From Anseranas semipalmata (taxonomy: Eukaryota; Chordata; Aves; Anseriformes; Anseranatidae): a DNA stretch of 64,000 bases. The stretch is from assembly GCA_013399115.1 (NCBI GenBank), contig VXAA01000092.1, positions 134,564 to 198,563 on the forward strand. The letters run 5' to 3'. A program made the position numbers and the translations under genes. Under the pieces are notes generated by a model. The model was not told the origin of the DNA. It searched no databases and was given only the letters and a program-made list of their open reading frames with translations. Numbering within the stretch: the stretch's first letter is position 1; each line of letters starts with the position of its first letter. This document shows positions 24,401 through 36,131 of this stretch, one piece after another.

Positions 24401-27139
24401 CCACTCCTGCCACCCCGGCGGGTCCTTGCCCGCTCCGTTTCAGAGCCGACAAAGCCACCACCGCTTGGTACCGCAGGAAGCCCAAGGCTGCTGTCACGCT
24501 GGCAAGCCCAGGCAAGGCAAACACCGACGGGAAGTCTGAATCCGTGTCCTTCACTAAAGGCACAGCACCAGCTTCCCCGGTCGGCGAGCTGCCAGCATCG
24601 CCAGCAGTAGGACTGCCCGACAAAGTTACACGTGAAAAAAGGGGGTTCCTGAAACACGACACGGGAAGAAGGAAAGGGGAAATATCACTAGCTAGAAAAT
24701 GCTTTCACACTTGCTCAGTGCTACTGCTCCTTTTATTTTACCATCCGCCTGTCCAGGCACCTGCACGGATGCTGGCTCCATCCTCTCGCACCGGGCACGA
24801 AGCCGTCCCAGAGGATGCGCAGCGCCAGCCTCCAACCGGCCGCTCACAGCCACTGCCCCGCTGCACGCAGGGGCACGGCCGGCTCCTTACGGCTGCGAGA
24901 TCCCAGCAGTTTGATGCCCTAAAGCTTTCAGGAGCTCTGCTTGTTTGTCTTGTTTTGGATTTACAGATGCAGGATGTTGCTAAACCTCCTCTCTCCAGTG
25001 GACGCAGACGTTCCCTTTGCTTGTGTACCAGATTGCTGCAAGTGGAAAGCCCTTGCTTTAGGGTCAGGACTTGCAGCTCCTGCCCACCGCTCTCAGCTCC
25101 CCACCAACACTTCTCAAGCTTTAGAGAGCCAAAGTTGCTCCAGCTTGCTGAATAAATTCATTAACTGAAGTAGAATACATTTTGCACAAGTTTCCCATTA
25201 ACTTCTAATTTCCTAATTATTAGATTACATGCTCGAGCTTTTAAAGCAAATTACCTCTATCAAGTTGGGCAAAGAAACCTAACAAAGGATTCCTGCAGCT
25301 TACTCCGTGAGTCCTCCCTTCCCTCCCATTTTCTTCTTGGTGTGAAGAAGTTTAAATCCTTTAACGTCTCCTTATAAGATTACTGCGGCTACTTAGTAAG
25401 AAAACTTGCCACCTAATATCTTCATCAGCTGCAAGTGGTATTTCAAGCAGGGAAAGAATACTTTTCATTTGATTTCTGTCCTCCCCCCATGACCTCCCAC
25501 TCCAGCGGTAGGAGCTGGGTACCTGGATTATAAAATAGATTAAGAATTAATTAGAACATATTGATTAAAAAACCCGCCTTGGGAGATTGCAGATTGTTAC
25601 GATGGATTTGTGTTAGCGTGATTCATTTAAAAATACACTCCACAACTTATCAAATGAAGATAAAAACACTCACTAAGTGTCTGACATACTGGAAGGTAAA
25701 AATACAGCATTCGCAGCTGAGGAAATGACTTCATTCGGCTGGACAGCTTTGCACAACTTTCCTCATCAGCCAAATTTCTGTCTAAAAACCTTCTGTACCA
25801 ATTGAGTCCCCCAAATTGCATGGCCATCCATCAGGACCTTCACCGAGACTGGGATTTTGGAAGGAACAGGAAAACATCAGGAGCTAAAATCCAACTGGAT
25901 GAGGCCTAACGATGCTTGCCTGGAGCCAGGCACCTAAGCACACGCCTCACCCAAACCCTGTTCCATACCGCCTTGTGCTTAACCCCCTGTGCATCCAAGC
26001 CCAGCAGAACCGAAAAGGATCTTCAGGGCTCCGATAAATAAAACCCCATCGACTGAGGTTGCCCAATGACTGCTCCCCCAGGCAGCACGGAGGGCAGTCC
26101 CCAGGTGCTTTCAGTCCTGAAGCACCAGCCTCCTCCCGAAGCTGCGCCCCGTTTCGTCCCGCAGCATCACCACCCTTCTGCTCCGGTCTGACACCGAGCT
26201 CACGTGGCATCACACGTCGAGCCGCGTCCTCGTGTCGAACACATTTCTAATTCCGGGCAGGAAAAACCCCTCAAAGATCACAGCAGTAGGTGCTGGCAGT
26301 TATTTGCCTCCTGTTTTCATCAATTTTTCAAAACCAGTTCTTGAAATATTGAAACCACAGCATTCTGGATTTGTTATTCTCTCTTGTGCAATTTATATAT
26401 TCTAAGACCCTTGGAGGTCTCTAAGTCACAGACAACTTTGTAGTGAAAAGAAAAAAGTTAATTATCTAAGACTAATGTTAATTGAAACAATGTACTGCAC
26501 CACTGACAATACTGAACCTTCAAAAGAAAACAGAAAAAAATTTAGTGTGAAAAAATTATATGCAGCAATCATCTTAAAAACTAAAACTAAACTTTACACT
26601 TATAACAGCCTCAGTTTGACCTCTATCTCTATTAAAAATAAAAATATCCAAGAAAAACAGTCTAACACAAGCCTTCATGGCACTAAAATAGAGGGATTAA
26701 TGAGAACATGGCAGACGATCTATTCGGACACGAGCCAAGCACTGACAGTGTTTCATTCTCGTCAGGAGCGGAGCTGAAGGGCAATTCATCCAACCCTTCC
26801 TCGCACAGGGCATAACTGAAGGGCACGGCTTAACGGCGATGATAGCGGGTGTGGCATCGAGCTGGAGCAAGGAAATGCCACAGAGAGCATAGCAGGGAAA
26901 TTCGTCATGCAGCCTCACGTAGTTAGTATCTAAATTAAGGAAGAAGGGGCGAAATGTTAATGAATGTGCACAGGTCACCCAGAGCAGAGCGGAGTTCGGT
27001 TCTTCTCAGGACACATCAAAAACCAAACTGAATACATCCCTGGGAAACCACAGGTACTGGCAAGAGAAACATCCAATGAGATCCACCTGGAGGAGTCGGA
27101 AGCCAAAACCATCCGTGGAAATGCCTAGCAGGAAGTAAA
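21446..27139. other. Unique non-coding DNA
   Basis: No gene recognised. GC-rich patches at about 23,210-23,300 and 24,360-24,900; the second holds a 256-codon plus-strand frame without any domain, signal or splice context. Between 23,441 and 23,724 splice-like signals occur on both strands (see findings). The rest is ordinary AT-rich DNA. Confidence 0.5.
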
Positions 27140-27616
27140 GGCACGGAGAGAAGTAACGTGGGCAGACAGATCACATCACAGGAAACCCCGGTGGCATTAC
27201 GGGCTCGAAGGGCCTCTCGCCTCCCCTCCCGTCAGACGCTGCCTGCTGTCCTGGTACCAACGCGACCGCTGCGGAGCTGTGCAGCCAACCAGGTCAGTGA
27301 CCTGAGCTGGGTTAAAGAGAACCGTTCTCGCTGTTCCCCGATGTGCTTCGCCATATGGCCCCTCGGGCAGCTGCACCGGTAAGCTGGCACAGCAGCGGGA
27401 AGGGGCAGCCGAGGAGGAGCAGAGCTCCTTGAGCCGGTGCCGCACTAAGGAAAACGCTTTGGCGGAACCCCGAAGGAGGAAAAGGCAGCGGGACTGCTGG
27501 CAAAACCCGCAGGAACGCCTCCTCGCCCCTGCCAGGAGCCGGGCGAGCAAAGACACGTCGCTGCTCCACGCCCTGCTCCGCGCTGCAAGCAGGACGGGGA
27601 GCGGCAGCAGCACCGG
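27140..27616. other. GC-rich block leading into hexamer repeat
   Basis: GC-rich and moderately CpG-rich sequence without repeat similarity. Frames are open on both strands, with low-complexity translations. No gene can be supported. Confidence 0.35.
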
Positions 27617-27664
27617 CACCAGCACCAGCACCAGCACCAGCACCAGCACCAGCACCAGCACCAG
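27617..27664 (+). repeat. (CACCAG)8 hexanucleotide microsatellite
   Basis: Eight perfect CACCAG units, preceded by one variant unit (CACCGG at 27,611-27,616) and followed by CAGACG. On the plus strand it would read Ser-Thr repeats, on the minus strand Leu-Val, Gly-Ala or Cys-Trp repeats depending on frame. The long frames drawn through it are products of the repeat, since a 6-base unit never shifts frame. Confidence 0.97.
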
Positions 27665-27836
27665 CAGACGGTGGCAGGGGCTGGAAGCAGTGGGGTCCCC
27701 AGCCCCGCAGGACAGGCAGGCGCTTCACTGCGACGTCCCACGCCTCTGTGAACACTTGGGATCTGAAGGCATGCGATGGCTTTCTGCCATTACGGGGTTC
27801 TGTAAACTCAGAGCATTAAACATCATAAAAATAATA

Positions 27837-27946
27837 CAGTTTTTGTTGGTTTTTTGTTTGTTTGCTTGCTTGCTTTTCTGTGTGTTTTTTTGCTTTTCGT
27901 TTTGTGTTTTTTGTGGTTTTGGTTTTTGTGGGTTTGTTTTTTACCG
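27837..27946 (+). repeat. G/T-rich low-complexity tract
   Basis: About 110 bases almost free of A and C, built from TTTG, TTGC and TTTTGTG words. It may be a decayed (TTTG)n or (TTGC)n repeat; the opposite strand would be A/C-rich. It ends immediately before a TAG acceptor-like site at 27,949-27,950. Confidence 0.85.
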
Positions 27947-27972
27947 ATAGGACATCAGTGTGAAACTGAGAG

Positions 27973-28919
27973 GTAAGAAAAGAGCAGAAGTCATTAAAAC
28001 CAGCAAGTCGGACATCATCCAGCCTTCAGGAACACCCTGGTGTCTCGGCTTGCGGCCCTCAAGGAATACAAGGGATAAATATCAGTACTGGGCTGCTGAA
28101 TACGGCCCCTGACTGCACCTCCCTCTGACCCCGCTTCTGCCACATCGTTAGAATCACTTTCTCACAAAGTTAAAGGCAGAGCAAGATTAGGAAAAGAAGC
28201 GAATCACTCCCCCCACTTTCACTGTTTCGCCAGTTACTGATTAAAAATAAAAAAGGCCTAATCCACTGGAAAACTGGAGCGGTTGCTTTTAGAGCCGAAG
28301 CCTGGTAAAAGGACGACTGCTGCTGCAAGACCAGCAGCGCTGGGCCCGCGCAGCTCCTGCTGCTGCTCAGCTCTGGATTTGGCTCTGGGGAGGGTTCCCC
28401 CAGGTGCAGAACTGGGAGCCTGCACAGCAGCAGCATGCGTGGACTCGAGAAACTGAAGCCAGCCATTCTAATCTGAATTCACATCGCCAGGTAAGAGAGA
28501 CTTGAACACACAAAGCAAGATCTGTTATTACATTTATATTTACATCGACTTAAAAGAAGACTATTTCTTATAAGGCCAGCCTTTCAAACGTGCCAGTTTG
28601 CAGAGAAATGTTACTACATACTACATCTGCTACATCTCATAATCCAGAAAAATACCCACTGGAGACAAATACATGCATTCAAATACTTAATTTTCACTTT
28701 TTCTTGCTTAGAGAACAGCATTATGTTCTAGTCTAGTTTATTAGTCTACTCCGAGTTTATACGCTCCGTCTTTGAAGAAAGTTTCTTCTTGTATTTCAAA
28801 ACTATCACAGTAACTAGGTTCAATACCCCGCCTGGTAGCAGGGTTTGGGGATCCAGGCAGTGCCCACAATAGCACAGAGGACTAAATTAAGGACTAATGA
28901 AATAAGCCGGACATACAGA
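27973..28919. other. Unique non-coding DNA
   Basis: No gene recognised. A CAG|GTAAGA donor-like site lies at about 28,490-28,491 on the plus strand. The frame upstream of it meets stops quickly, so at most a non-coding exon could end there. Confidence 0.45.
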
Positions 28920-30140
28920 AGTCCCCAGGACCAGACAGGACACATCCGAGTGTGCTGAGGTTGCTGGCCAATATCACTGGAAACCCTTTGGAGATCAGAC
29001 GGAAAGACGACGAAAATCAAATCACACCTGACCGCCCTGCTCGCCTCTGGCGCGGGGCGATCGGCTCTGCGCACCACGAGGGCGCAGCGGGTGCCACGTA
29101 CCGTGACTCCAGCAGGGTTTTCCACGTGGTCTCCCGGAGCGTCCTTGCAACCCACCGGTTCCCTTCGGGGGAAGGCGCGTGGGAAGCGGGCTGCCTGGCA
29201 GACTGAACAGGTCGCTGTCACCAGCCCAGCTGGTGGCCGGTCATTGTGGCATCCCTCGGGGCTGACAGTGGGACCAAGGCTTCTTAGCAGCTTTCTCAAC
29301 AACTTGGTAGATAGGGTTAGAAAATATTTTTAGCAAGTTCACAAAGCATGTCAAATTAAGGAGGGCGGATGATAAACTAGAGGAATCATTAATGTTGGGA
29401 GGGATCTTGTTTTGCTCGAGAAGTGAGCTAACAGGAGACCCGTGAAGGTTCAGCAAGGGCAACTGCAGAGTCCTGCACGGGGACAGAAGGAGCCCGCACA
29501 AGAGGGAGCACCTGGGAGCAGATGTGCAGAAAAGGACCCGGGATCCTGGTGGGCAGGAACTGGCCTGCAGGTCAGCCTACCCTCGCAGTGATGAAGGCCA
29601 ATGGCATCCTGGCCTGGGAAGTTATCACCCCTCTGCTTGGCGCTCCGGAAGCTCCACCTGAAATACCGGCTCTGTTAAAACCAGCAGCACTGGGGCCAGC
29701 AGTACCAAAGAACGTCCAACGGAGGGTCATCGAGATGGCCACGGGGCACAGAGGGCTTGGGGAAAGGCTGCAGGAGGTGCATTTGTTCAGCTTGGAGAAG
29801 AGAAGGCTTCGGGGAGGACCTTGATGCCTGCAAGCACCTACGGAGAAGCTGGAGGCAGACTCTTCTTAGAGGTACACAAGGGGAGAAGTGGCAGCAAGGA
29901 GAATTCCAGCTGGGTGTAAGGTATAACCAAGTTCAAGCGTGGAAGATAAACAGCAGTGGAAGGGGTGTCCGTGGAGGAGGTGAAATCCTTGGAAGTCTCA
30001 CCAGCCCGAAGTCCTGAGCAACCGCACCTAACTTCCAAGCTAAGCTCAAAAAATTAGACCCTCGCATCGAGCAAGAGGTTGGACTGGACACCCTCCAGAA
30101 CAACTGTCCAGGTTGAATTATTTTATGGTTCTGTGAACAC
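28920..30140 (+). mobile_element. CR1 LINE, 3' part of ORF2 plus tail, decayed
   Basis: The longest CR1 copy in the window, about 1.2 kb. It starts near the CCAGGACCAGACAGGACAC segment of the reverse-transcriptase region. It continues through GCATCCCTCGGGGC, CAAGGGCAACTGCAGAGTCC, GATGAAGGCCAATGGCATCC, TTCAGCTTGGAGAAGAGAAG and GTTGGACTGGACACCCTCCAG, and ends at TTATGGTTCTGTGA. Many stops and indels break the ORF2 frame, so no reverse transcriptase is made. It is 5'-truncated and clearly older than the copy at 35.8 kb. The left edge is uncertain by tens of bases. Confidence 0.85.
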
Positions 30141-30942
30141 ACATTTAAACTATCTTATGGATCGAATTGGTATTAAAGCAGCAAATGATGAAATAAACAG
30201 ATTCTTATTTGCACAATCCTCCAGGATTTCTAAGGTCAGACTTCATCCTCTCACACATTAAACATTAAGTGCGTACCACCATTTAAAAGATGCAACTCTG
30301 AACGTGGAAAATTGTCATCTGAAGATATCAAATCTCTACATATTAATAACAGGCCATTGCCAAGAGTTTAGGAAAAAATGGATGTCCTAACATTAAATGT
30401 TACCTTTGATTTACCCTTGAAAAATGCAGTAATTCCAACCAAGCCACTTCAATATCCCTATAGCTTTTGTCCCTCTCTGGATTGATGCGTTAAAAAAATA
30501 AAATAAAATAACACAATGAAGGTGTTGAGATCTTAAAGGTCTGAGTGCAACCGGACAGCCATTCAGTTAGGTCTTCTGGAGGCTGCTAGGATGGACAAAA
30601 GTTCACATGCATTTCAATGACCTTCAACAGCACTCTCACACAAAATACCTTGCAATAAACCACATGTCGTGGATTCCCACAACAAGAATAACTGGGCAAG
30701 AAAACCAAGAGAAAACAACTATGGCTGCAGTTCTGACTGGATGGCAAAAGGAAATCTCAGCCTCAGGTCACCCAGCCTTGCGAGGGGAGGAGCTGCTGCA
30801 AGTTTGCTCTTACTGCCAGCTCCAACTGCACTCTTACTGCTGTGGCCCTCTGGAGAGCAGGAAGCAATGCAGCCGCGCTCACTAATTTGCCATTAGATTC
30901 AGCACCCAAAACCCACCGTGGGCTAACACCTACCATGCTTAG
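30141..30942. other. Unique non-coding DNA with A-rich run
   Basis: AT-rich DNA; an AAATAAAATAAAATAA simple repeat occurs near 30,492-30,511. No gene seen. Confidence 0.55.
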
Positions 30943-31008
30943 AATCACAGAATATCCCGAGCTGGAAGGGACCCACATGGGCCATCAAGTCCAACTCCTC
31001 AAACTGTA
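30943..31008 (-). mobile_element. CR1 LINE 3' tail, short
   Basis: Plus-strand text AGAATCACAGAATATCCCG, then GAGCTGGAAGGGACCCACAT, GGGCCATCAAGTCCAACTCC, is the reverse complement of a CR1 3' terminus. Only about 65 bases remain, so insertion was severely 5'-truncated. Confidence 0.85.
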
Positions 31009-33969
31009 AAGCTTCACGAAGTCTTTCGGAGAAGGTACACTTTTTAGGAAAAGAGACTGTGCCACAAATTTACTAAAAGAAGGTGTCCATAAAACTTACC
31101 ATTAGGTTTGGGTTCCAGAGCCTGGTTTTCATTGACGCTCCCTTAACGTGCCCAAAGGATGCTGGATGAAGTCCCCGAGCGCACTCTTGCCTCTTGGGGA
31201 AAACCAGATATTTCCAGCAACAAAAGACATGCTTTTCAAAATAAGATATTTATTTGTCAAGTGGAATATTGCATTTAGGGACAGCGAGTAAAACAATCGA
31301 ACAAGACTTGCACAGAGGTCTCACCAGTCCTGACGGTTTCACCCATCCTTTGTCCTGTCCTGTAAAGCCACCCAATGGCTTCTAGTCAAACTCCAGAGCA
31401 GAATTACACGTTGAAAGTAGACCTTGATCTCTTCTTGATGTTTTGCTAATACAACTACATAAGGCAGATGTGTGATCTTTTCTCCGCTGTCCTCATGACA
31501 ACAAAATCAATTTGCAGATTGCTGTATTGACAAAGAGACTCCTTGCTGTAGTTATTTCCATTTGAAAAACCAGCTGAGATGCATTGATGAAATCATTGTT
31601 TTGCCAGTATAAGCTATGCCTTGACCAAATGATTTGCTAGTGACCCTTTTGTCTCGAGAACCTACACCCAATCCTGCCATAGGACATGTCTTGGGAGAAG
31701 GAGTTCTGGTCGAAAAAGTGATTCACGAAAGTGATTTTTTTACTTATCCGTAATGTTTCCTTAAGCAGCAATCGACCATTTATCAGATCTTTTGTCTTCC
31801 ACCATACCCAAAGCACACACATGTTGACTTATATCACAGCAGCATCCCTGCACTGAGCTGCATTTAATCAAGTAATTTATTGAGCCAGGCACACAAATTA
31901 GGTAGCAATAAAAATAATTTCAAGGTGGGTAACTGCTTTTTCATAAGGGTGTTCGAAAGACCACCACAAATTTTCAAGGACTGATTACTTTTCAATAACA
32001 AACTCATTTTTAAATAAGCTTAAAAGCAATTAAAAGCTAGTTAAGTCAACATTTCTTTCACTAGGGTCTATTAAGCACTTGTTTAAAGCAGTCCCAATCT
32101 CTCCTTCCTCGGGAAGTCATTAGCCACTGCTGTCACCACAGACCTAATTTTTCTCCACTTGATTCCCTTTGCCATGCAGAGGGAGACAGACTTTGCAGCA
32201 GCAATGCCAGTGACGAAGCCAGTCAAAACGTAGCGCAACATCCACCAGTTCTCAAACAGAGCTCAAGGATCCCCCAAACACACACACAAGTATTTCACCT
32301 TCCTGAGCACTGCGGAAGGAGAAAAAAAATACTTGATAATGTGAGAGAAAAATAAAAAGCTTTCTTCCAGCCCTGTAACGGCTTTTGCAAAGGCCTTGAA
32401 TCGTGTACTGCTCCTCTACAGGCAGTCACAGCAAAGACCAAGCTGAACAGCTCTCTGATCCGTACCCCACACCGCACTTCTTGCGATCAGGTCAGCTCAC
32501 CGAGCTGGCCAGAAATTATCCGTTATTAATTACTTGGTAACTAAGAGTGCTGAGTCTCACCACTTTCAGTCATGCCATTCCGTAAGTTCCCAGGGTGTCG
32601 TGGTACTCCTGAACCCCCACATCAGCTCCCATAAATACACGGACTCGGAAGTCACTGCCGGCCGCTCTCGGCAGCTCCGCCGTGCCCACATCTCCAGGCA
32701 AGGTCTTCAAAAAATACCGCACTTTCCCCCAAGCAGCTCGAAGATGCATCTTTTACCCCTTCTCCTTTACACGCCAGGCAGTGTCTCCGCTCTCACATTT
32801 TTCCCTCATCACGTTACCTTCTATTTAAAATGCGACTTCCCTGGGAAATGGCCACAATGCATTTTGTGCAAAGTGCATACTGAAATCAAGCAACACGTGA
32901 CAAACTCATTTTTTTCTCTCCATGGAGGACAGCAAGAAATATTCCAGAGCAACAGCATGCAATGGCCAGCACCAAAGCTTAGCATCTTTGGTTCAAGCAC
33001 CCTTGAGGTACCCTGTCTCAGAGAAGCTACGATTTGTCTCCAAACAGCCCTGAAAACATGCCTACAGATCGTATTCTGAGCCAAGCCCACTACCTGCCTG
33101 TAGCTGTCTCATTAAGATGCCTACACAGCCTCATCTTCACAAGATCTGACCTCAAAAAACATCTGAAGTGATTTTCTTTTAACATTTCTGCAAGAGAGAA
33201 CGTTAGCAGTGCCCCCCTTGCAGAGATAAGAAATAAAACATATTACATAGACTACAGCCTAATCCCCCAAAGATATTTAGGAGCTCAACTTCCACTGAAC
33301 CAATGAAGTTAAATTCCTAAATTCCTCTGCGGATCTGGGCAACGGAGACATACCCAGGTCAGGGAGAAAGCTGTGGTTCACGTTCAGTTTTTGTTGCATG
33401 TTTTGGAGAACTTCCAAATGTGCCAAAGCCTCCAAACGTGCCAGAACCTCCCAACCTTCGCGTCGAAATTCCTTCATTCCCACTGGATCGCAGCACTTTC
33501 AGTTCCTGCGTTCGGTAGGGGTGAAAGGTTCGGCCATTTCATGCTTTCAGAAATCATAACACAACTCCATTTTATTTCATGCACTACAATGAGAGTTTTG
33601 CCCTTAGTTTGGCAGCTTTTTATACCATATAATACCAATTAACTCCCTTTGGCATAATTTATATGAATCATTGATTTAATACAGATAGCTAAAAAAAAAA
33701 AAAGACCTATTAAGTCATCTAAATGACCCTACCATCACTGCTGGATTGTTCCCGGCAGCACATTTTCCATGCTTGTTTTAAATGTGCTTGCCACAGCAGA
33801 AGCACAGAAACTGTCTGCAAAGCAGAGACATGTTTCGCTAACATATGCTTTAAGTCAACACGGTGTTGGAAATCTTCAATTTATGACTAAATGTTGCACT
33901 GCACTTTTATTCCTCCAAATAGACTTTAATGTTTCTTAAGGGAGTGGAAAAGGGCTATTTGTACCTCAC
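31009..33969. other. Unique non-coding DNA
   Basis: No gene or repeat family recognised. AT-rich with a few homopolymers (A run at about 33,691-33,703). A strong minus-strand donor-like site (ATG|GTAAGT) lies at about 31,097-31,099. The short frame before it has no convincing acceptor. Confidence 0.5.
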
Positions 33970-34113
33970 TGTGCAGCAAGGCTCTGTAACAAATCCTCCC
34001 CTCGTGATTCCCAAGTTGAATCCGAGGGTTGCGTGCCCAGCAAACTAGGGCTTGGAACACACCACAGCACATCTCTGAGAAGATCCGGATGCACCGTAAA
34101 AGGATGACCAGTT
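33970..34113 (-). other. Candidate coding exon, unknown protein
   Basis: On the minus strand a strong acceptor (ATTATTTGTGCTTCCAG) precedes 144 bases open in two frames. A donor-like GTGAGG follows at 33,969-33,964, and an alternative GAG|GTACAA lies 5 bases further. In the frame entering at phase 2 the product begins TGHPFTVHPDLLRDVLWC and leaves at phase 2. With the alternative donor that frame would hit a stop. I recognise no family. Its entry phase matches the exit phase of the candidate at 45,172-45,238. A chance decoy remains the likelier explanation without conservation data. Confidence 0.18.
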
Positions 34114-34165
34114 CTGGAAGCACAAATAATACAGACGTGCAGCGTGTTTTCAGGATGTTTGGGGA

Positions 34166-34220
34166 TTTGTTTGGTTTTTTTGTTTGTTTGTTTTGGTTCA
34201 GGTTTTTTTTTTTTTTTTTT
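34166..34220 (+). repeat. T/G-rich run ending in T18
   Basis: TTTG-type words followed by 18 uninterrupted T at 34,203-34,220. On the minus strand this is an A-rich tract. No retrotransposed gene text precedes it, so it is treated as simple sequence. Confidence 0.85.
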
Positions 34221-34439
34221 GATCTTTATAAGAGAAGATGAGACTTGATGGAACTGCCACAGGTTCGTTATGGGAAAAGCAGAAGTGGAAAAAGCCATGG
34301 CCTCACTCCCTGCTTCAAGGCAAGAACAACACTGGAGCTGTTCCTGGCAGACGTGCTTCTGAAACCTGTTCTTAGAAACCTTCCTAATGGGGATTCCCGT
34401 GTTTCCTCAGGCAATAGTTCAGGGTTTGTGGTTGATTCC

Positions 34440-35180
34440 CCCCCACCCCAATGTGTAACCTAAATCCAGCTCATGTCTGTTGCCTCTGATCTTATCGCTG
34501 CACACCCCTGAGAAGCACGCACATCTTCCCTGTAACCTCCCCTCCAGGTGATGGCAGGGAACGACAGCAATAAGGGTCCCCCTGCTCCTTCTCCAGGTAG
34601 AGCAGACCCAGCTCATCGCCTACTCTAACGTCATGCTCCAGCAACCACCTGTGGGCTTCTGCTGGCCTCACCCCAGCACCTCACTGCCCTTCTTGTGCCA
34701 GGGAGCCTCTTGCATGGGATTATTCCGTCCCAGGTGAAGCACCCTGCACCTGCCTCTCTCCCTACACGGGTTTCCACCAGGCCTGCTCTGCAGCTTGGTG
34801 AAGCCCTTCTGAACGGGAGTCCTGCCCTTGGGCACAATGAGCACTGCTCCTGGTGCAGCTCCGTCCGCTGGTTTGCTAACGGTCCATCCCACCCCACCTA
34901 CCAAGCTGCTGAGAAGGACGATAAAACACACTGGTCCCAGAATCTCTCCTCGGGACAGCCCCACGTAACCAACCCTCTGGTTGCACCAAGCCACGGACCT
35001 CTGCAACCGGCTTTCCACCCCTCTCACAGCCCGCCTGAGTGCAGGATGTTGTTGGACAGTGAGGAAACCTTGCTGAGCCCAGGTGACAGCCTCTGCACCC
35101 TCGTGGCCCGCGGAGCCGCTCAGCCCCAGCCGCGCGGTCGAGGTACAGCCACAAGCACTATGGCAAGGGGTGTTTGTACC
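34440..35180 (-). mobile_element. CR1 LINE, minus strand, decayed internal part
   Basis: The plus strand shows reverse-complement CR1 landmarks in the expected order: CCTCTGATCTTATCGCTGCA (diverged), CTGCTCCTTCTCCAGGTAGA, GCAGACCCAGCTCATC, a CCACCTGTGGGCTTCTGCTGG segment-like stretch, GGATTATTCCGTCCCAGGTG, AAGCACCCTGCACCTGCCTC and CACTGGTCCCAGAATC. This corresponds to the ORF2 3' part. The 8-base tail is not visible, so the 3' end is lost or too diverged. The open plus-strand frame of about 163 codons here is antisense to CR1 and not a gene. Edges are approximate. Confidence 0.75.
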
Positions 35181-35771
35181 AAGTGAACGCTTCTGCACAA
35201 ACGCAAGTTAAACACGCCCCGTGCTCCATCTGAAGTTAGCAGTGCTGGCAGAGCGCTCCTGTTTGCTGGCACTGCTTAGAAAGCCGCAATCTACGGGGAG
35301 AAAAAGATTTGTCAAAGTAGTGCTAAAACAAAGCTAAGCAAAATGATTTCACAGTCCGCTTTAAGAGCCCCCTATGTGTGCTTCCTTGACCTACTAAAAG
35401 CCTACTGCAATAAAAAGCCTACCAGACAAACGCACAAGTCCCTCCCATGGAAGCCATTACCTTCTAAACAGTACATAAAAAGTGAAAAATAAAAATCAGC
35501 GTTTCAGGAAAAAAAAGAAATGCCATGAACTCGCAAGAATTAAAAGTCTGTAATTTCATTTTATGTATCACAATAGGTGCTCCGAGCAGACATAACGTCC
35601 CTGCAGTCGAGGCAGAAAGGCTGTTTGGCTTCTGCACTTCGCATCGACCTTTGCTATTCTGGCACCATCGCATCTTCCGCAATTTGTCTTTGGGTTTAAT
35701 TCAGCCAAATACAGAGCACATCTTACCACGGCACGCTGAGCAGAAACCAAGTGGGAGAAAGTAATGCACAA
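35181..35771. other. Unique non-coding DNA
   Basis: No gene or repeat seen between two CR1 copies. Confidence 0.5.
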
Positions 35772-36131
35772 AACTGCGGCCTTCCAGTACCTGAAGGGAG
35801 CGTATAAACAGGAGGGGGAACGCCTGTTCACACACGTTGATAGTGACAGGACAAGGGGGAATGGTTTCAAACTAAGACAGGGGAGATTTAGGTTGGATAT
35901 TAGGAGGAAGTTTTTCACTCAGAGGGTGGTGAGGCACTGGAACAGGTTGCCCAGAGAGGTTGTGGATGCCCCATCCCTGGAGGCATTCAAGGCCAGGCTG
36001 GATGTGGCGCTGGGCAGCCTGCTCTAGTGGTTGGCAACCCTGCCCAGAGCAGGGGGGTTGAAACTAGATGATCTTTAAGGTCCTTTTCAACCCAGGCCAT
36101 TCCATGATTCTATGGTTCTATGATTCTATGA
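35772..36131 (+). mobile_element. CR1 LINE 3' end with intact ORF2 C-terminus frame
   Basis: The best-preserved CR1 copy. It begins at GCGGCCTTCCAGTACCTGAA, runs through GACAGGACAAGGGGGAATGG, GTGGTGAGGCACTGGAACAG, GATGCCCCATCCCTGGAGG and GATGATCTTTAAGGTCC, and ends with three or four 8-base tail units up to TTCTATGA. The last part of ORF2 is still open to its natural stop near 36,025: [20 protein letters not shown] is the usual CR1 C-terminal motif. It is 5'-truncated and cannot retrotranspose. It looks younger than the 28.9 kb copy. Confidence 0.95.

Noticed and set aside
24385..25155. 256-codon plus-strand open frame
   Set aside because: No domain, no splice context, P/A/K-rich composition and a competing minus-strand frame.
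27197..27950. Frames of 98-173 codons with GAGAGA, CWCWCW or TSTSTS repeats
   Set aside because: Artefacts of the CACCAG hexamer, which keeps frames open.
31085..31160. Minus-strand exon ending at ATG|GTAAGT near 31,098
   Set aside because: Strong donor but no convincing acceptor; the protein-like frame meets a stop 42 bases upstream, and its entry phase does not fit the other candidates.
34695..35186. 163-codon plus-strand frame
   Set aside because: Lies antisense to a decayed minus-strand CR1 copy.
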